A DNA stretch of 64,000 nt from contig NZ_AP024485.1 of the NCBI RefSeq assembly GCF_020886695.1, positions 381,001 through 445,000 on the forward strand. The letters are read 5' to 3'. Below, piece after piece: positions 34,477 through 43,295 of this stretch (positions are counted from its first letter, which is position 1; each line of letters opens with the position of its first letter). Under the pieces are notes generated by a model, which was not told the DNA's origin, did not search any database, and saw only the letters and a list, made by a program, of their open reading frames with translations. The stretch is from Pseudodesulfovibrio sediminis (GTDB lineage: Bacteria > Desulfobacterota > Desulfovibrionia > Desulfovibrionales > Desulfovibrionaceae). Made by a program: the position numbers and the translations under genes.

Positions 34477-34748
34477 GGTACGGTAGTGTATCGCACATAG
34501 ACTTCCAGTATTGTTGTAGGGCATTCTCTCGGCAAGCGGGAGGCTGATCCTGTTTCGCCTTTTCATTTCTCTCTGTCTTGATTTTTTACTCCATACTATT
34601 CAGCTCAAAAAGAGTTCCAGCACAGTTCATTCGAATCGGTCTGAGCGTACACGGTGTTCATTCTCCTCAGAATTCACCCGATTAGCTGTGTAGTGTTTTG
34701 CGATGGGAGCATTTTGAATCATTCCCAAAGAATGACACTCAATCTGGT

Positions 34749-34762
34749 TTGATTAATATCAA
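34749..34762. promoter_or_regulatory. FNR/Crp-type operator candidate
   Basis: TTGATTAATATCAA is an exact match to the E. coli FNR consensus TTGAT-N4-ATCAA. It lies 150-160 bases before the -35 candidate of the formate dehydrogenase operon. The cognate regulator in this organism is unknown. Confidence 0.5.
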
Positions 34763-34911
34763 CACCTATTATTTGTTATTGATTTTATCAGTTATATAAA
34801 TAGATGATTTAGATGGTGAAAGGAAAATAACAAACATTCTGTTTCTGCATTTTAGCCACGTATATCCCGTAGAACCTTTCCATTATTCTTACACATGTTC
34901 TTTTTAACATA

Positions 34912-34939
34912 TTGCAATAATTAGATTTTATTTTATGAT
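34912..34939 (+). promoter_or_regulatory. Possible promoter of the formate dehydrogenase operon
   Basis: TTGCAA (34912-34917) and TATGAT (34934-34939) with a 16-base spacer, about 75 bases before the ATG. Confidence 0.35.
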
Positions 34940-35014
34940 GCCTCTAATACATACGACGGTATTTTAAAATTTGCAGTGGCCATTTTGCCTCTGCTCAACC
35001 AAGGAGGCCATCTC

Positions 35015-38000
35015 ATGAAATGTGACCGCCGAAGATTTTTGAAGCTTTCAGCCTCATCGGCAGCGTATCTTTCCCTGGCTCAGATCGGGGTCAGTTTAAC
35101 GCCGATCAAGAGCTATGCTGCCAGCCTGAAGATCGACGGAGCCAAAGAGGTACTCACAGTCTGTCCTTTCTGTTCTGTGAGTTGTTTTGCCATTGGCTAC
35201 GTGAAGAACGGGAAATTGGTGAGTGTCGAAGGCGACCCGGATTATCCCATCAACGAAGGTTCCCTCTGTGCCAAGGGCGCGGCGATGTTTACTATGACAA
35301 CGTCACATCACAGGGTTCAGAAGCCCATGTACCGCGCTCCCTACAGTGACAAATGGGAAGAAAAAAGCTGGGATTGGATGATTGATCGTATCGCGCGGAG
35401 GGTGAAGGATACCCGCGACAAGGAATTCGTCAGTAAAAACAAGGCAGGGCAGCAGGTCAACCGGCTTGAATCAATGTTCCTGATGGGCACATCCCATGCC
35501 AGCAACGAGGAGTGCGCGTTGACGCATCAGTTTGCTCGTGGGTTGGGTGTGGTGCACATGGATCATCAGGCACGCGTGTGTCACAGCTCCACAGTCGCCG
35601 CACTTGGTGAGAGCTTTGGCCGGGGAGCCATGACCAACCACTGGATTGACATCAAGAATGCCGATTCCATTCTGATCATGGGGAGCAACGCGGCTGAACA
35701 CCATCCGATTTCCTTCAAGTGGGTGCTGCGTGCCAAAGACAAGGGCGCGACGGTTATGCATGTCGATCCGAAGTTCTCCAGGACTTCGGCACGCTCTGAT
35801 TTTCATGTTCCCCTTCGTTCCGGTACGGACATCGCCTTTCTGGGAGGCATGATCAAGTATATCGTTGATAACAAGAAGTACTTCAACGAGTATGTGGTTG
35901 AATATACAAATGCTTCCTTGATTGTTGGTAAGGATTTCGATTTCAAGGATGGTCTTTTTTCTGGCTACGATCCCAAGACACGAAGCTATGACAAAAGCAA
36001 ATGGGCGCTGGAACTCGATTCCAAAGGTGTGCCCAAGCGAGACAAGTCGCTCAAACATCCACGCTGTGTTTTCCAGTTGTTGAAGAAACACTATTCCCGC
36101 TACACTCTGGACAAGGTCTCGGCGACAACAGGTGTGCCTGAGGAAACCCTGTTGCGTGTGTACAAAACCTATACAGCCACAGGAACCGGCACCAAGGCCG
36201 GTACGATTCTGTATGCTCTGGGCTGGACCCAGCACACTGTAGGTGTACAGAATATCCGTACTTCCGGAGTCATTCAGCTCCTGCTGGGTAATATCGGTAT
36301 CGCTGGTGGCGGTATCAACGCCCTGCGTGGCGAACCGAATGTTCAGGGGTCCACCGACCATGCACTGCTGTATCACATCCTGCCTGGGTATATGGCTATG
36401 CCCCGCGGTGATTGGCCTACGTATGATAAGTACAATCTTGCCAACACCCCTGTCAGCAACGATCCGCAATCCGCTAACTGGTGGCAGCACAAACCTCAAT
36501 ACTTTGCGTCGCTGCTCAAGGGATGGTTTGGTGATAACGCAACAGAAAAAAATGGATATTGTTATGAACTCCTGCCCAAGGTCGATAAAGGTGGAGACTA
36601 CTCCTACTTGTTCATGTTCGACCGGATGTATCAGGGCAACATGACCGGCGGTTTCTTCATGGGGCTGAATCCCATGAACAGTGTTCCCAACACCAATAAA
36701 ATCCGCAAGGCCATGGATAAGCTCGACTGGGTTGTCTGTGCCGAATTGCATAACTCGGAAACAACGGACAACTGGCATCGTCCCGGCGTTGACCCGAAAA
36801 AGGTCAAGACCGAGTTCTTCCTGCTTCCTTCGGCTCATCGACTGGAAAAGAGTGGTTCTGTGACCAACTCCGGCCGTTGGCTTCTGTGGCATGGTCAAGC
36901 TACTCCTCCACAGTTCAAGGCGCGTCCCTTCGGTGAGATGTATATCCCGATCATGAACAGACTCCGCGAGCTCTACGCCAAAGAGGGCGGCACTTTCCCT
37001 GAGCCCGTGCTCAAGCTCGACTGGCCTGAAAAGTATGATCCTGAAGATCTGTGTCAACGCATCAATGGCCGCTTTACCCGTGACACGGTCGTCAAGGGAA
37101 AGAAGTATGCCAAGGGGCAGCAGGTTCCGACCTTCGTTGCTTTGGCTGACGATGGTTCGACCTCCAGTCTGAACTGGCTCTACTGCGGCAGTTGGACAGA
37201 GGAGGGGGGCAACAAATGTCTGCGGCGTGATCCGAAACAGACTCCGATGCAAGAAAAAATCGGACTGTACCCCAACTGGTCATGGTGTTGGCCGGTCAAC
37301 CGTCGCATCCTTTACAACCGCGCATCCGTTGATCTCAATGGAAAACCGTTCAATCCGGCCAAGGCCGTCATTGAATGGAAGAATGGCAAGTGGGTTGGCG
37401 ATATCCCTGACGGCGGATGGCCGCCCCTGGCAACCGGCAAGGGCAAGTACCCCTTCATCATGCATCAGCATGGCCTGGGACACATTTTCGGTCCCGGCAG
37501 ACAGGATGGTCCGTTCCCCGAACACTACGAGCCGGTTGAGACTCCGGTAAATACCAACTTGTTTTCCAAGCAGCTCAACAGCCCGGTCTACAAGTTCGTT
37601 TCAAGCGCACTTGATGTGCTCGCAAAACCGGCGGACCCCAAGTATCCGATCGTACTCACCACTTACAGTCTCACAGAACACTGGTGTGGTGGCGGAGAGA
37701 CCCGGAATGTGCCGAACTTGCTCGAAGCTGAACCGCAGCTCTATGTGGAACTGAGCCCTGAGTTGGCCAAGGAAAAGGGCATCGAGAACGGGGATGTCAT
37801 CATTGTCGAGAGTATCCGTGGCAGGGTCGAAGCTGTTGCCATGGTTACCGTGCGTATGCGTCCATTCAAGATTCACGGCCGCATTATTCATGAAATAGGC
37901 ATGCCGTATTGCTTTGGTTGGACGACTCCCGGAAGCGGCGACTCCACCAACCGGCTTACACCTTCAGTGGGCGACCCGAACACCACTATCCCGGAATACA

Positions 38001-38059
38001 AGGCGAGTTGCGTGAACATCCGCAAGGCGAAGAAAACCACTGAGTTGGCCACCCCATAA
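35015..38059 (+). CDS. fdhA: Formate dehydrogenase catalytic subunit, Cys form
   Basis: A 1014-residue Mo/W-bis-MGD enzyme oxidising formate to CO2 in the periplasm. A Tat signal (CDRRRFLKLSASSAAYL) precedes the mature part. An N-terminal [4Fe-4S] site is formed by CPFCSVSC and LCAKGA. The active-site region reads DHQARVCHSSTVAALG with Cys189 (codon TGT at 35579-35581) where E. coli FdnG and many Desulfovibrio enzymes have selenocysteine. FGRGAMTNHWIDIKNAD follows as in the family. AAGGAGG lies eight bases before the ATG at 35015. First gene of fdhA-fdhB-fdhE-fdhD. No cytochrome subunit follows, so electrons probably go to soluble c-type cytochromes. Confidence 0.95.
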   Translation: MKCDRRRFLKLSASSAAYLSLAQIGVSLTPIKSYAASLKIDGAKEVLTVCPFCSVSCFAIGYVKNGKLVSVEGDPDYPINEGSLCAKGAAMFTMTTSHHRVQKPMYRAPYSDKWEEKSWDWMIDRIARRVKDTRDKEFVSKNKAGQQVNRLESMFLMGTSHASNEECALTHQFARGLGVVHMDHQARVCHSSTVAALGESFGRGAMTNHWIDIKNADSILIMGSNAAEHHPISFKWVLRAKDKGATVMHVDPKFSRTSARSDFHVPLRSGTDIAFLGGMIKYIVDNKKYFNEYVVEYTNASLIVGKDFDFKDGLFSGYDPKTRSYDKSKWALELDSKGVPKRDKSLKHPRCVFQLLKKHYSRYTLDKVSATTGVPEETLLRVYKTYTATGTGTKAGTILYALGWTQHTVGVQNIRTSGVIQLLLGNIGIAGGGINALRGEPNVQGSTDHALLYHILPGYMAMPRGDWPTYDKYNLANTPVSNDPQSANWWQHKPQYFASLLKGWFGDNATEKNGYCYELLPKVDKGGDYSYLFMFDRMYQGNMTGGFFMGLNPMNSVPNTNKIRKAMDKLDWVVCAELHNSETTDNWHRPGVDPKKVKTEFFLLPSAHRLEKSGSVTNSGRWLLWHGQATPPQFKARPFGEMYIPIMNRLRELYAKEGGTFPEPVLKLDWPEKYDPEDLCQRINGRFTRDTVVKGKKYAKGQQVPTFVALADDGSTSSLNWLYCGSWTEEGGNKCLRRDPKQTPMQEKIGLYPNWSWCWPVNRRILYNRASVDLNGKPFNPAKAVIEWKNGKWVGDIPDGGWPPLATGKGKYPFIMHQHGLGHIFGPGRQDGPFPEHYEPVETPVNTNLFSKQLNSPVYKFVSSALDVLAKPADPKYPIVLTTYSLTEHWCGGGETRNVPNLLEAEPQLYVELSPELAKEKGIENGDVIIVESIRGRVEAVAMVTVRMRPFKIHGRIIHEIGMPYCFGWTTPGSGDSTNRLTPSVGDPNTTIPEYKASCVNIRKAKKTTELATP

Positions 38060-38074
38060 AAGAAGGAGATCGTC

Positions 38075-38809
38075 ATGCCCAAGACCATATTGATAGACAC
38101 ATCCCGCTGTACAGCGTGCCGCGGGTGCCAAATAGCCTGTAAGGAATGGCACGAACTTCCGGCCAACAAGACCTATCAGGTCGGCTGGGGTAGCCACCAG
38201 AATCCGCAGGATTTGAATCCCAACAACTATAAACTCGTCCGTTTCAGCGAACACCTTGATGATGGTGTGGTTCATTGGAACTTCTTCCCTGATCAATGCC
38301 GGCACTGTGAAATTGCTCCATGCAAGGAAACCGGTGATCTCTACATCGAGGAAGCCATCGTTCAGGACGAAAAAACCGGGGCAATTCTGTATACTCCCAA
38401 AACCAAGGACTTCTCCAAGGAGCAGTTCGAGGAGATCAAGGATGCCTGTCCGTACAATATCCCCAGACGTAATGAAATGTCCGGTCTGATGGTCAAATGC
38501 ACTATGTGTAATGATCGTATCCATAACGGTATGCCACCTGCCTGCGTCAAATCCTGTCCCACAGGTGCCATGCAGTTCGGTGATCGCAAAGACATGGTCA
38601 AGCTTGCCCAGTCCAGACTGGCTCATCTGAAAAAGGATTGGCCTAACGCCACGTTGGCTGACCCGGATGAAGTAAACGTCATCTACCTGTTGATCGACAA
38701 GCCCGAGAACTATCATGAGTTCGCGGTAGCCCAGGCCAATATCGGCCCCATGTCAAAACAACAATTCCTCGCAACCTTGGCTCGTCCGTTCAAGGCAATG
38801 AAAGGATAA
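38075..38809 (+). CDS. fdhB: Formate dehydrogenase iron-sulfur subunit
   Basis: A 244-residue ferredoxin-like subunit. Four Cys clusters are visible: CTACRGCQIACKEWH, CRHCEIAPC, CPYNIPRR with CTMC, and CVKSCPTGAM, enough for three or four [4Fe-4S] centres. There is no Tat signal and no C-terminal membrane anchor, so it would be co-exported with FdhA. AAGGAG precedes the ATG, 15 bases after the fdhA stop. It relays electrons from the catalytic subunit. Confidence 0.94.
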   Translation: MPKTILIDTSRCTACRGCQIACKEWHELPANKTYQVGWGSHQNPQDLNPNNYKLVRFSEHLDDGVVHWNFFPDQCRHCEIAPCKETGDLYIEEAIVQDEKTGAILYTPKTKDFSKEQFEEIKDACPYNIPRRNEMSGLMVKCTMCNDRIHNGMPPACVKSCPTGAMQFGDRKDMVKLAQSRLAHLKKDWPNATLADPDEVNVIYLLIDKPENYHEFAVAQANIGPMSKQQFLATLARPFKAMKG

Positions 38810-38884
38810 CACCTCAATCCTCTCCTTTCGGGCGGGGCGCCATCTCTATGGTGTCCCGTCCCAAGGAGAATTCGGAGCAACCGC

Positions 38885-39790
38885 ATGAAATCGTCATTCA
38901 CTCAGGGCCAAATCGAATCAACTCTTCAGGACATACAGGCACGGGATACCGCATACGCAGAACTGGCTGGCCGCTTCGGAGCTCTATTCCTGGAAAGAGA
39001 ATCAGTGCGTACCAATCTCATAAAAGAAAAAAAGGAATCTCTCCAAATTGATGCTGGCCGCGTGGCCGTGGGGGTTCCCATACTGTCGGATGTTGACCTC
39101 ACACCCTGGAGCGACTTGTTCAGCCGGTCAAACCAAGCCATGTTGCCGGTGTTTGCTGAAGTGCTGCAACTGGAAGAGGAGACCTTCAGAAAGCTGCAGT
39201 CTCATTTGAAAGAGACGGACACCCTCATGGAGCTTGTTCATGCCAAAATTGCAGGCAACCGGCAGCTTTTTGAGCAACACTCTGAACAGCTTGATATCTC
39301 TCCTCATACTCTTTTGTCTTATTGTATTGAGACCGTTTGCTCTCCGGCTTTTTCCGCTATAGCCCACACCATAGACGAGTCCTTTTCCTGGGATCAGGGG
39401 TCTTGTCCGGTCTGTGGTTCCACACCTTCCATTGCGCAACTCAGCCCCAAGGAAGTCGATTCGAATGAATATCTGGTGGGCGGTGGAGGGAAAAAATATC
39501 TGCACTGCACTCTGTGCGGTCATGATTGGCATTACAAGCGGAATGCCTGCGCAGCCTGTGGTAATGAGGATAATGAAAGCCGCGAGATTTTTCATCAGGA
39601 TGATGTGAAGTACGAACGTATCGAGGCGTGTCACAATTGCGGCAAGTATATGCTTTGTGTGGACATGCGTGAATATGCCTCGCTTCCCGATTTGGATACC
39701 GTGCAGATGGGACTCATCCACCTGGATGTCATCGCTCATGAACGCCAATTGTATCCTATTACTCAGACTCTGTGGAACACCCTTAAATAG
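38885..39790 (+). CDS. fdhE: FdhE-like formate dehydrogenase maturation protein
   Basis: A 301-residue cytoplasmic protein. The N-terminal helical half is followed by rubredoxin-like metal sites: CPVCGSTPS (about 177), CTLCGHDWHYKRNACAACG, and CHNCGKYMLC. These match FdhE, which binds the catalytic subunit before Tat export. An AAGGAG lies about 18 bases upstream and CGGAG about 10, so the ATG is supported. It lies between fdhB and fdhD in the operon. Confidence 0.88.
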   Translation: MKSSFTQGQIESTLQDIQARDTAYAELAGRFGALFLERESVRTNLIKEKKESLQIDAGRVAVGVPILSDVDLTPWSDLFSRSNQAMLPVFAEVLQLEEETFRKLQSHLKETDTLMELVHAKIAGNRQLFEQHSEQLDISPHTLLSYCIETVCSPAFSAIAHTIDESFSWDQGSCPVCGSTPSIAQLSPKEVDSNEYLVGGGGKKYLHCTLCGHDWHYKRNACAACGNEDNESREIFHQDDVKYERIEACHNCGKYMLCVDMREYASLPDLDTVQMGLIHLDVIAHERQLYPITQTLWNTLK

Positions 39791-39798
39791 GCGGCGTT

Positions 39799-40584
39799 AT
39801 GACCACATATCCTCTTCGTATATTGAACTCTTCAGTTGTTCCAGCTATTGAACCGCACCAATCTGTCGAGACATCGCAGCGGGAATGTACTGTCGCGTTG
39901 AAGAGATACGGGAAGGGCGAGCTCTCCAACCATGAGGACTCGATAGCCGTGGAGGCGGACCTGATTGTTTACGTTAATGGCCAGCGAGACGGTGTCCTAT
40001 CTCGAACCCCGGGCAATGATCTGAATCTTATTGTGGGGCATTTGTTTTGTAACGGCATGATCAACTCGTCAGAAGATGTAGCCAATATCAGTTTCAGCTA
40101 TCAGAACCCTGCCCATGTCGATGTTTTCCTTGATACTGGCAAAGGGCGCAGTCGCCTTTTTCCGTCACGACCGCCTGTTCGACTTTCTCCCCTTCAATTG
40201 TTCGAACTGAAGGCAACCTTTGAGCGCCGTCAGAACCTTTTCAAAAACACCGGTTCCACCCATGCGGCCGCACTCTTTTCGCTCAATGGCGAATTGCTTG
40301 TGTTCGGCGAGGATGTGGGGAGACACAATGCCTTTGATAAGGCAATTGGTCGAGCTCTCCTGGAAGGAATACTGGAACAGACTGCCATAGCGATGATCTC
40401 TTCCCGTATTGCGGTGGAGCTGACAGCAAAGGCGACCATCGCGAATATACCCGTATTGTGCGGCTTTTCTGCCGCAACCAGCTCAGGGGTTAACTTTGCG
40501 GAACAGCACGACATAACGCTGGTTGGCCGTCTCAAAGAAGATTCCTTTGATGTGTACACCAATGCCTGGCGCATGCAGGAGTAA
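39799..40584 (+). CDS. fdhD: FdhD sulfurtransferase homologue lacking the CxxC loop
   Basis: A 261-residue protein. FdhD passes sulfur from IscS-type desulfurases to the bis-MGD cofactor of formate dehydrogenase. Conserved parts: NTGSTHAAALF, GEDVGRHNAFDKAIGRALL, SSRIAVELTAKA and LCGFSAATSSGVNFAEQ. The only cysteines are near positions 30, 84 and 223. The usual CGxCG-type loop before the NTGSTHAA block is absent; that region reads FPSRPPVRLSPLQ. The transfer chemistry may therefore differ. It follows fdhE by eight bases. Confidence 0.9.
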   Translation: MTTYPLRILNSSVVPAIEPHQSVETSQRECTVALKRYGKGELSNHEDSIAVEADLIVYVNGQRDGVLSRTPGNDLNLIVGHLFCNGMINSSEDVANISFSYQNPAHVDVFLDTGKGRSRLFPSRPPVRLSPLQLFELKATFERRQNLFKNTGSTHAAALFSLNGELLVFGEDVGRHNAFDKAIGRALLEGILEQTAIAMISSRIAVELTAKATIANIPVLCGFSAATSSGVNFAEQHDITLVGRLKEDSFDVYTNAWRMQE

Positions 40585-40657
40585 GTAAAGTCAGATACCC
40601 TATAATGAGATACTGCTGGCGCGGGTTTTATAGCCCCGTAATGGTAGGTAAGGAAGA

Positions 40658-40689
40658 AAAGAGCCGTTGGCATATGCTGACGGCTCTTT
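40658..40689 (+). terminator. Terminator of the formate dehydrogenase operon
   Basis: AAAGAGCCGT (40658-40667) and ACGGCTCTTT (40680-40689), a 10-bp perfect stem with a short T-run. Confidence 0.8.
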
Positions 40690-40899
40690 CATGTCTGATT
40701 GGCATGTTGCGATGATCGGGACACCCCTTGTTGATAAATCAACATTTTGTTACTTTTATTTTTTTTGTTAAAAAACAACTTGTTATAATTGCTGTTCTTT
40801 GGGGTTGGTCCTTCTTTTTTAGGGTAAGTGTGGCAGCTCAGTGGAACTGATTTTGAGGTCCGTTTATTGCAGTTTGGATTGGGATAAAGGAGAGCGTTT

Positions 40900-41877
40900 A
40901 TGCGATATATTTATAATGAGAGCACAGATCCGACATTCAATCTTGCGGCGGAAGAGTGGTTGCTGACCAAGACGGATTTTGATGTCTTCATGCTCTGGCG
41001 CAACATCCCCGCTATCATTGTTGGCCGTAATCAGAACACGCTGTCCCAGATTGACGAGGCTTTTGTTAAGGAGCGTAATATCCCTGTTGTCAGACGGTTA
41101 AGTGGTGGCGGGGCGGTTTTTCATGACCTGGGAAATATCAATTTTACCTTCATCACTAATGGCGCTTTATCAGATGGGGTTGATTTTCAACGTTTCACCA
41201 AGCCGATATTGAAAGCATTGCAGGCGATGGGAGTTGATTGTGCCTTTGATGGAAGAAATGATCTTGTTATCAAAGGACAAAAGTTTTCCGGAAATGCGCA
41301 ACATTTTCATAAAAACAGGGTGTTGCATCACGGAACGCTCTTGTTTGCCTCTGATATTACAGATATTTCGGACGCCTTGCGAGTCGACCCGGAGAAATAC
41401 AAGGATAAGGCGGTAAAAAGCATTCGTAAACGTATCACCAATATTTCAAGACACCTTCCAGAACCGATGGAAGTTACTGAATTCATAGATGTCCTTATGA
41501 GATCCGTCTCTGGTGAAAAGGGTGAAGAAGAGCGGGGGCTTGCTCCTCAGGAGATCGATGCCATCAATCGGATTGCTGATGAGCGATACCGTTCCTGGGA
41601 TTGGAATTTTGGATATTCTCCTATTTACAATTTTACGAGAAAGACAAGAACGCCAGGAGGACTTGTGGAGGTTCATCTGGATGTCAAAAAGGGCATAATC
41701 CAACAAGTCCGCTTTCTCGGGGATTATTTTGGCGTTCGAAATATCGGTGAGCTGGAAGAAGTGCTCGTTGGTTGTCGGCATGATCGAACAGCATTGGAGA
41801 AACGATTATCTCAGATTTCGCTGCATGCGTATCTTCATGGCGTGGAGTTGCCGATATTGCTGGACTGCCTGTTCTGA
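40900..41877 (+). CDS. lplA: Lipoate-protein ligase
   Basis: A 325-residue LplA-type enzyme that attaches lipoate to E2 and H proteins using ATP. RRLSGGGAVFHDLGNINFTF is the lipoate-binding loop and IKGQKFSGNAQHF the second hallmark with the catalytic Lys. The C-terminal accessory domain (from about 250) is present. AAAGGAG precedes the ATG. No lipoyl synthase is nearby. The lipoyl-bearing E2 of the acetoin-dehydrogenase operon (46787-48124) is a probable client, as is the H protein implied by gcvT. Confidence 0.93.
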   Translation: MRYIYNESTDPTFNLAAEEWLLTKTDFDVFMLWRNIPAIIVGRNQNTLSQIDEAFVKERNIPVVRRLSGGGAVFHDLGNINFTFITNGALSDGVDFQRFTKPILKALQAMGVDCAFDGRNDLVIKGQKFSGNAQHFHKNRVLHHGTLLFASDITDISDALRVDPEKYKDKAVKSIRKRITNISRHLPEPMEVTEFIDVLMRSVSGEKGEEERGLAPQEIDAINRIADERYRSWDWNFGYSPIYNFTRKTRTPGGLVEVHLDVKKGIIQQVRFLGDYFGVRNIGELEEVLVGCRHDRTALEKRLSQISLHAYLHGVELPILLDCLF

Positions 41878-42071
41878 TTTTTTGTCTGTTACCATTGAAC
41901 CGACTGTTCCATTTTGGATCAATGTTCATGTATGGGACATGATAAAACATGTCTGTAAAAGTAGGCTTTTTGTAATATCCTGAAATAGCTGTTTAATTCC
42001 GCTTGATCTTTCAAGGCATGCTCCTTGCTTTATGGATGTATCGTAACATCTAACCTTAGGAGATAACAAAA

Positions 42072-42398
42072 ATGGATGCAGCAGAAAAAGCAGCAATGAC
42101 ATTGGGTAAAATGCAGCAGAAAGCTGGTGACGTTTTCCCAAACTACCTTGCTTTCACCAAAGAAATCAGCCAATTCGGTCCTATTGATCACAAAACTCAG
42201 GAGCTGATTCACGTGGCTTGTTCCATGATGTCTCAGTGCGAAATGTGTATCTCTCTTCATATCCAGGGTGCAGCCAGTAATGGTGCTACCAAGGAAGAGA
42301 TCATGCAGGCCGCCATGCTTGCCATTTCCATGGGTGGTTCACCGAAAATCATGTATATGCACTACGTTTTTGATGAACTTGAAGATCTTTTTGACTAA
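42072..42398 (+). CDS. Carboxymuconolactone decarboxylase/AhpD-family protein
   Basis: A 108-residue all-helical protein. SQCEMCISLHIQGA contains the C-x2-C-x3-H redox/proton-relay motif of AhpD-like proteins. TAGGAG lies eight bases before the ATG. In other bacteria such proteins act in peroxide detoxification or as decarboxylases; the redox motif favours the former. A strong GC hairpin follows at 42419-42456. Confidence 0.87.
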   Translation: MDAAEKAAMTLGKMQQKAGDVFPNYLAFTKEISQFGPIDHKTQELIHVACSMMSQCEMCISLHIQGAASNGATKEEIMQAAMLAISMGGSPKIMYMHYVFDELEDLFD

Positions 42399-42418
42399 CC
42401 GAGAATTCTCGCATACTG

Positions 42419-42456
42419 CCGAGGCCGGGAGAAGAGTTACCTCCTCCCGGCCTCGG
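42419..42456. terminator. GC-rich 13-bp hairpin after the AhpD-like gene
   Basis: CCGAGGCCGGGAG (42419-42431) and CTCCCGGCCTCGG (42444-42456) form a perfect stem with a 12-base loop. No T-run follows, so it may attenuate or protect the 3' end rather than be a classic terminator. Confidence 0.6.
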
Positions 42457-42511
42457 CATTTGACACCAGTCGGGCACCGCGTGTGCGGTGCCCGTTATCC
42501 AAGAGGAATGT

Positions 42512-42901
42512 ATGCAGATTAAGACACATAATAGCATTGAGCAATCATTGTGCGGCAAGCCCATCACAGTGGAAGAAGGGCGGAGTGAAGTTTGCTTGAT
42601 GTGCACGCAGAACATGGCGGCCGACTCACGCGGATTGGTTCACGGAGGATTCATTTTCGGTCTTGCGGATTATGCGGCCATGCTGGCCGTCAATCATCCC
42701 AATGTCGTGTTGGGTTCAGCGGAGACCCGTTTCTTGAAGCCCTCACGAGTTGGAGACGTCCTGGTTGCCAGGGCGCAGGATCAAACTCCGGACGAACGGA
42801 AGCATGAAGTGCTGGTAGATGTTCTTTGCGGAGAGGATACGGTCTTTTCGGGCAAATTTATTTGTTTTGTTACCAAACAACACGTTCTTGAGAACGCGTA
42901 G
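42512..42901 (+). CDS. Hotdog-fold thioesterase (PaaI-like)
   Basis: A 129-residue hotdog protein. RGLVHGGFIFGLADYAAMLA (first half of that block) is the family hallmark with the catalytic His-Gly-Gly, and ETRFLKPSRVGDVLVA is the following strand. AGAGGA precedes the ATG at 42512, preferred over an upstream in-frame start at 42488. The substrate is an acyl-CoA by family; which one is not known. It converges on the acetoin-dehydrogenase operon. Confidence 0.85.
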   Translation: MQIKTHNSIEQSLCGKPITVEEGRSEVCLMCTQNMAADSRGLVHGGFIFGLADYAAMLAVNHPNVVLGSAETRFLKPSRVGDVLVARAQDQTPDERKHEVLVDVLCGEDTVFSGKFICFVTKQHVLENA

Positions 42902-42920
42902 TTTTATCGGGTAAGCAATA

Positions 42921-42952
42921 AGAAGGCGACATCACGTCTGATGTCGCCTTCT
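42921..42952. terminator. Bidirectional terminator between the thioesterase gene and the aco operon
   Basis: AGAAGGCGACATCA and TGATGTCGCCTTCT form a perfect 14-bp stem with loop CGTC. It can end both convergent transcripts. Confidence 0.85.
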
Positions 42953-42968
42953 TGCATTGTCCGTTTTC

Positions 42969-43277
42969 TTAGCTGAACAGCGTGTCTCCACTCGCATTGC
43001 CCAAACCAGGGTGTGAGTCAAAACGGACAACCCCCACAGGCACTTCAACAGCTGCGGCAACGCGTGCTGTTCCCTGAGCGCCGAATCCTCCGCAGAGTTC
43101 GATGGCGGCAATACCCTCCTTTTCCACCAGTTCTTTGGCCAGTTTTTCTGCCTGACCATAGTTACTGACGGCAATGGCCAGAAGTTCGACTCCGTCGGTA
43201 AGTACCCAACTTCTGTGAAGGGCGGGATCGCCACCGGGTGCGATAAAAATAAATGCGGCTTTAAGTGGTTGGCTCAT
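42969..43277 (-). CDS. DUF6506-like small protein, last gene of the aco operon
   Basis: A 102-residue protein (LKAAFIFIAPGGDPALHRS, AIELCGGFGAQGTARVA, VGVVRFDSHPGLGNASG). The pattern resembles the DUF6506 family, as far as I recall it. GGAGAC lies six bases before the ATG. It starts 18 bases after acoX, so belongs to the same transcript. The glycine-rich centre suggests a nucleotide or cofactor pocket, which is inference. Function unknown. Confidence 0.72.
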   Translation of the reverse strand: MSQPLKAAFIFIAPGGDPALHRSWVLTDGVELLAIAVSNYGQAEKLAKELVEKEGIAAIELCGGFGAQGTARVAAAVEVPVGVVRFDSHPGLGNASGDTLFS

Positions 43278-43295
43278 GCAATGTCTCCTTGTAGG

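Larger units (their letters stand above)
34477..35014. other. Long A/T-rich leader of the formate dehydrogenase operon
   Basis: No gene. From about 34730 the sequence is strongly A/T-rich. It holds the FNR-box-like palindrome (34749-34762) and the promoter candidate (34912-34939) listed separately. Confidence 0.5.

Noticed and set aside
35579..35581. Selenocysteine codon in the formate dehydrogenase
   Set aside because: The codon is TGT (Cys), not TGA.
35471..37252. 593-codon open frame on the minus strand opposite the formate dehydrogenase gene
   Set aside because: It is fully antisense to a clear enzyme gene, has no binding site or family-like motifs, and its composition mirrors the codon bias of the real gene.
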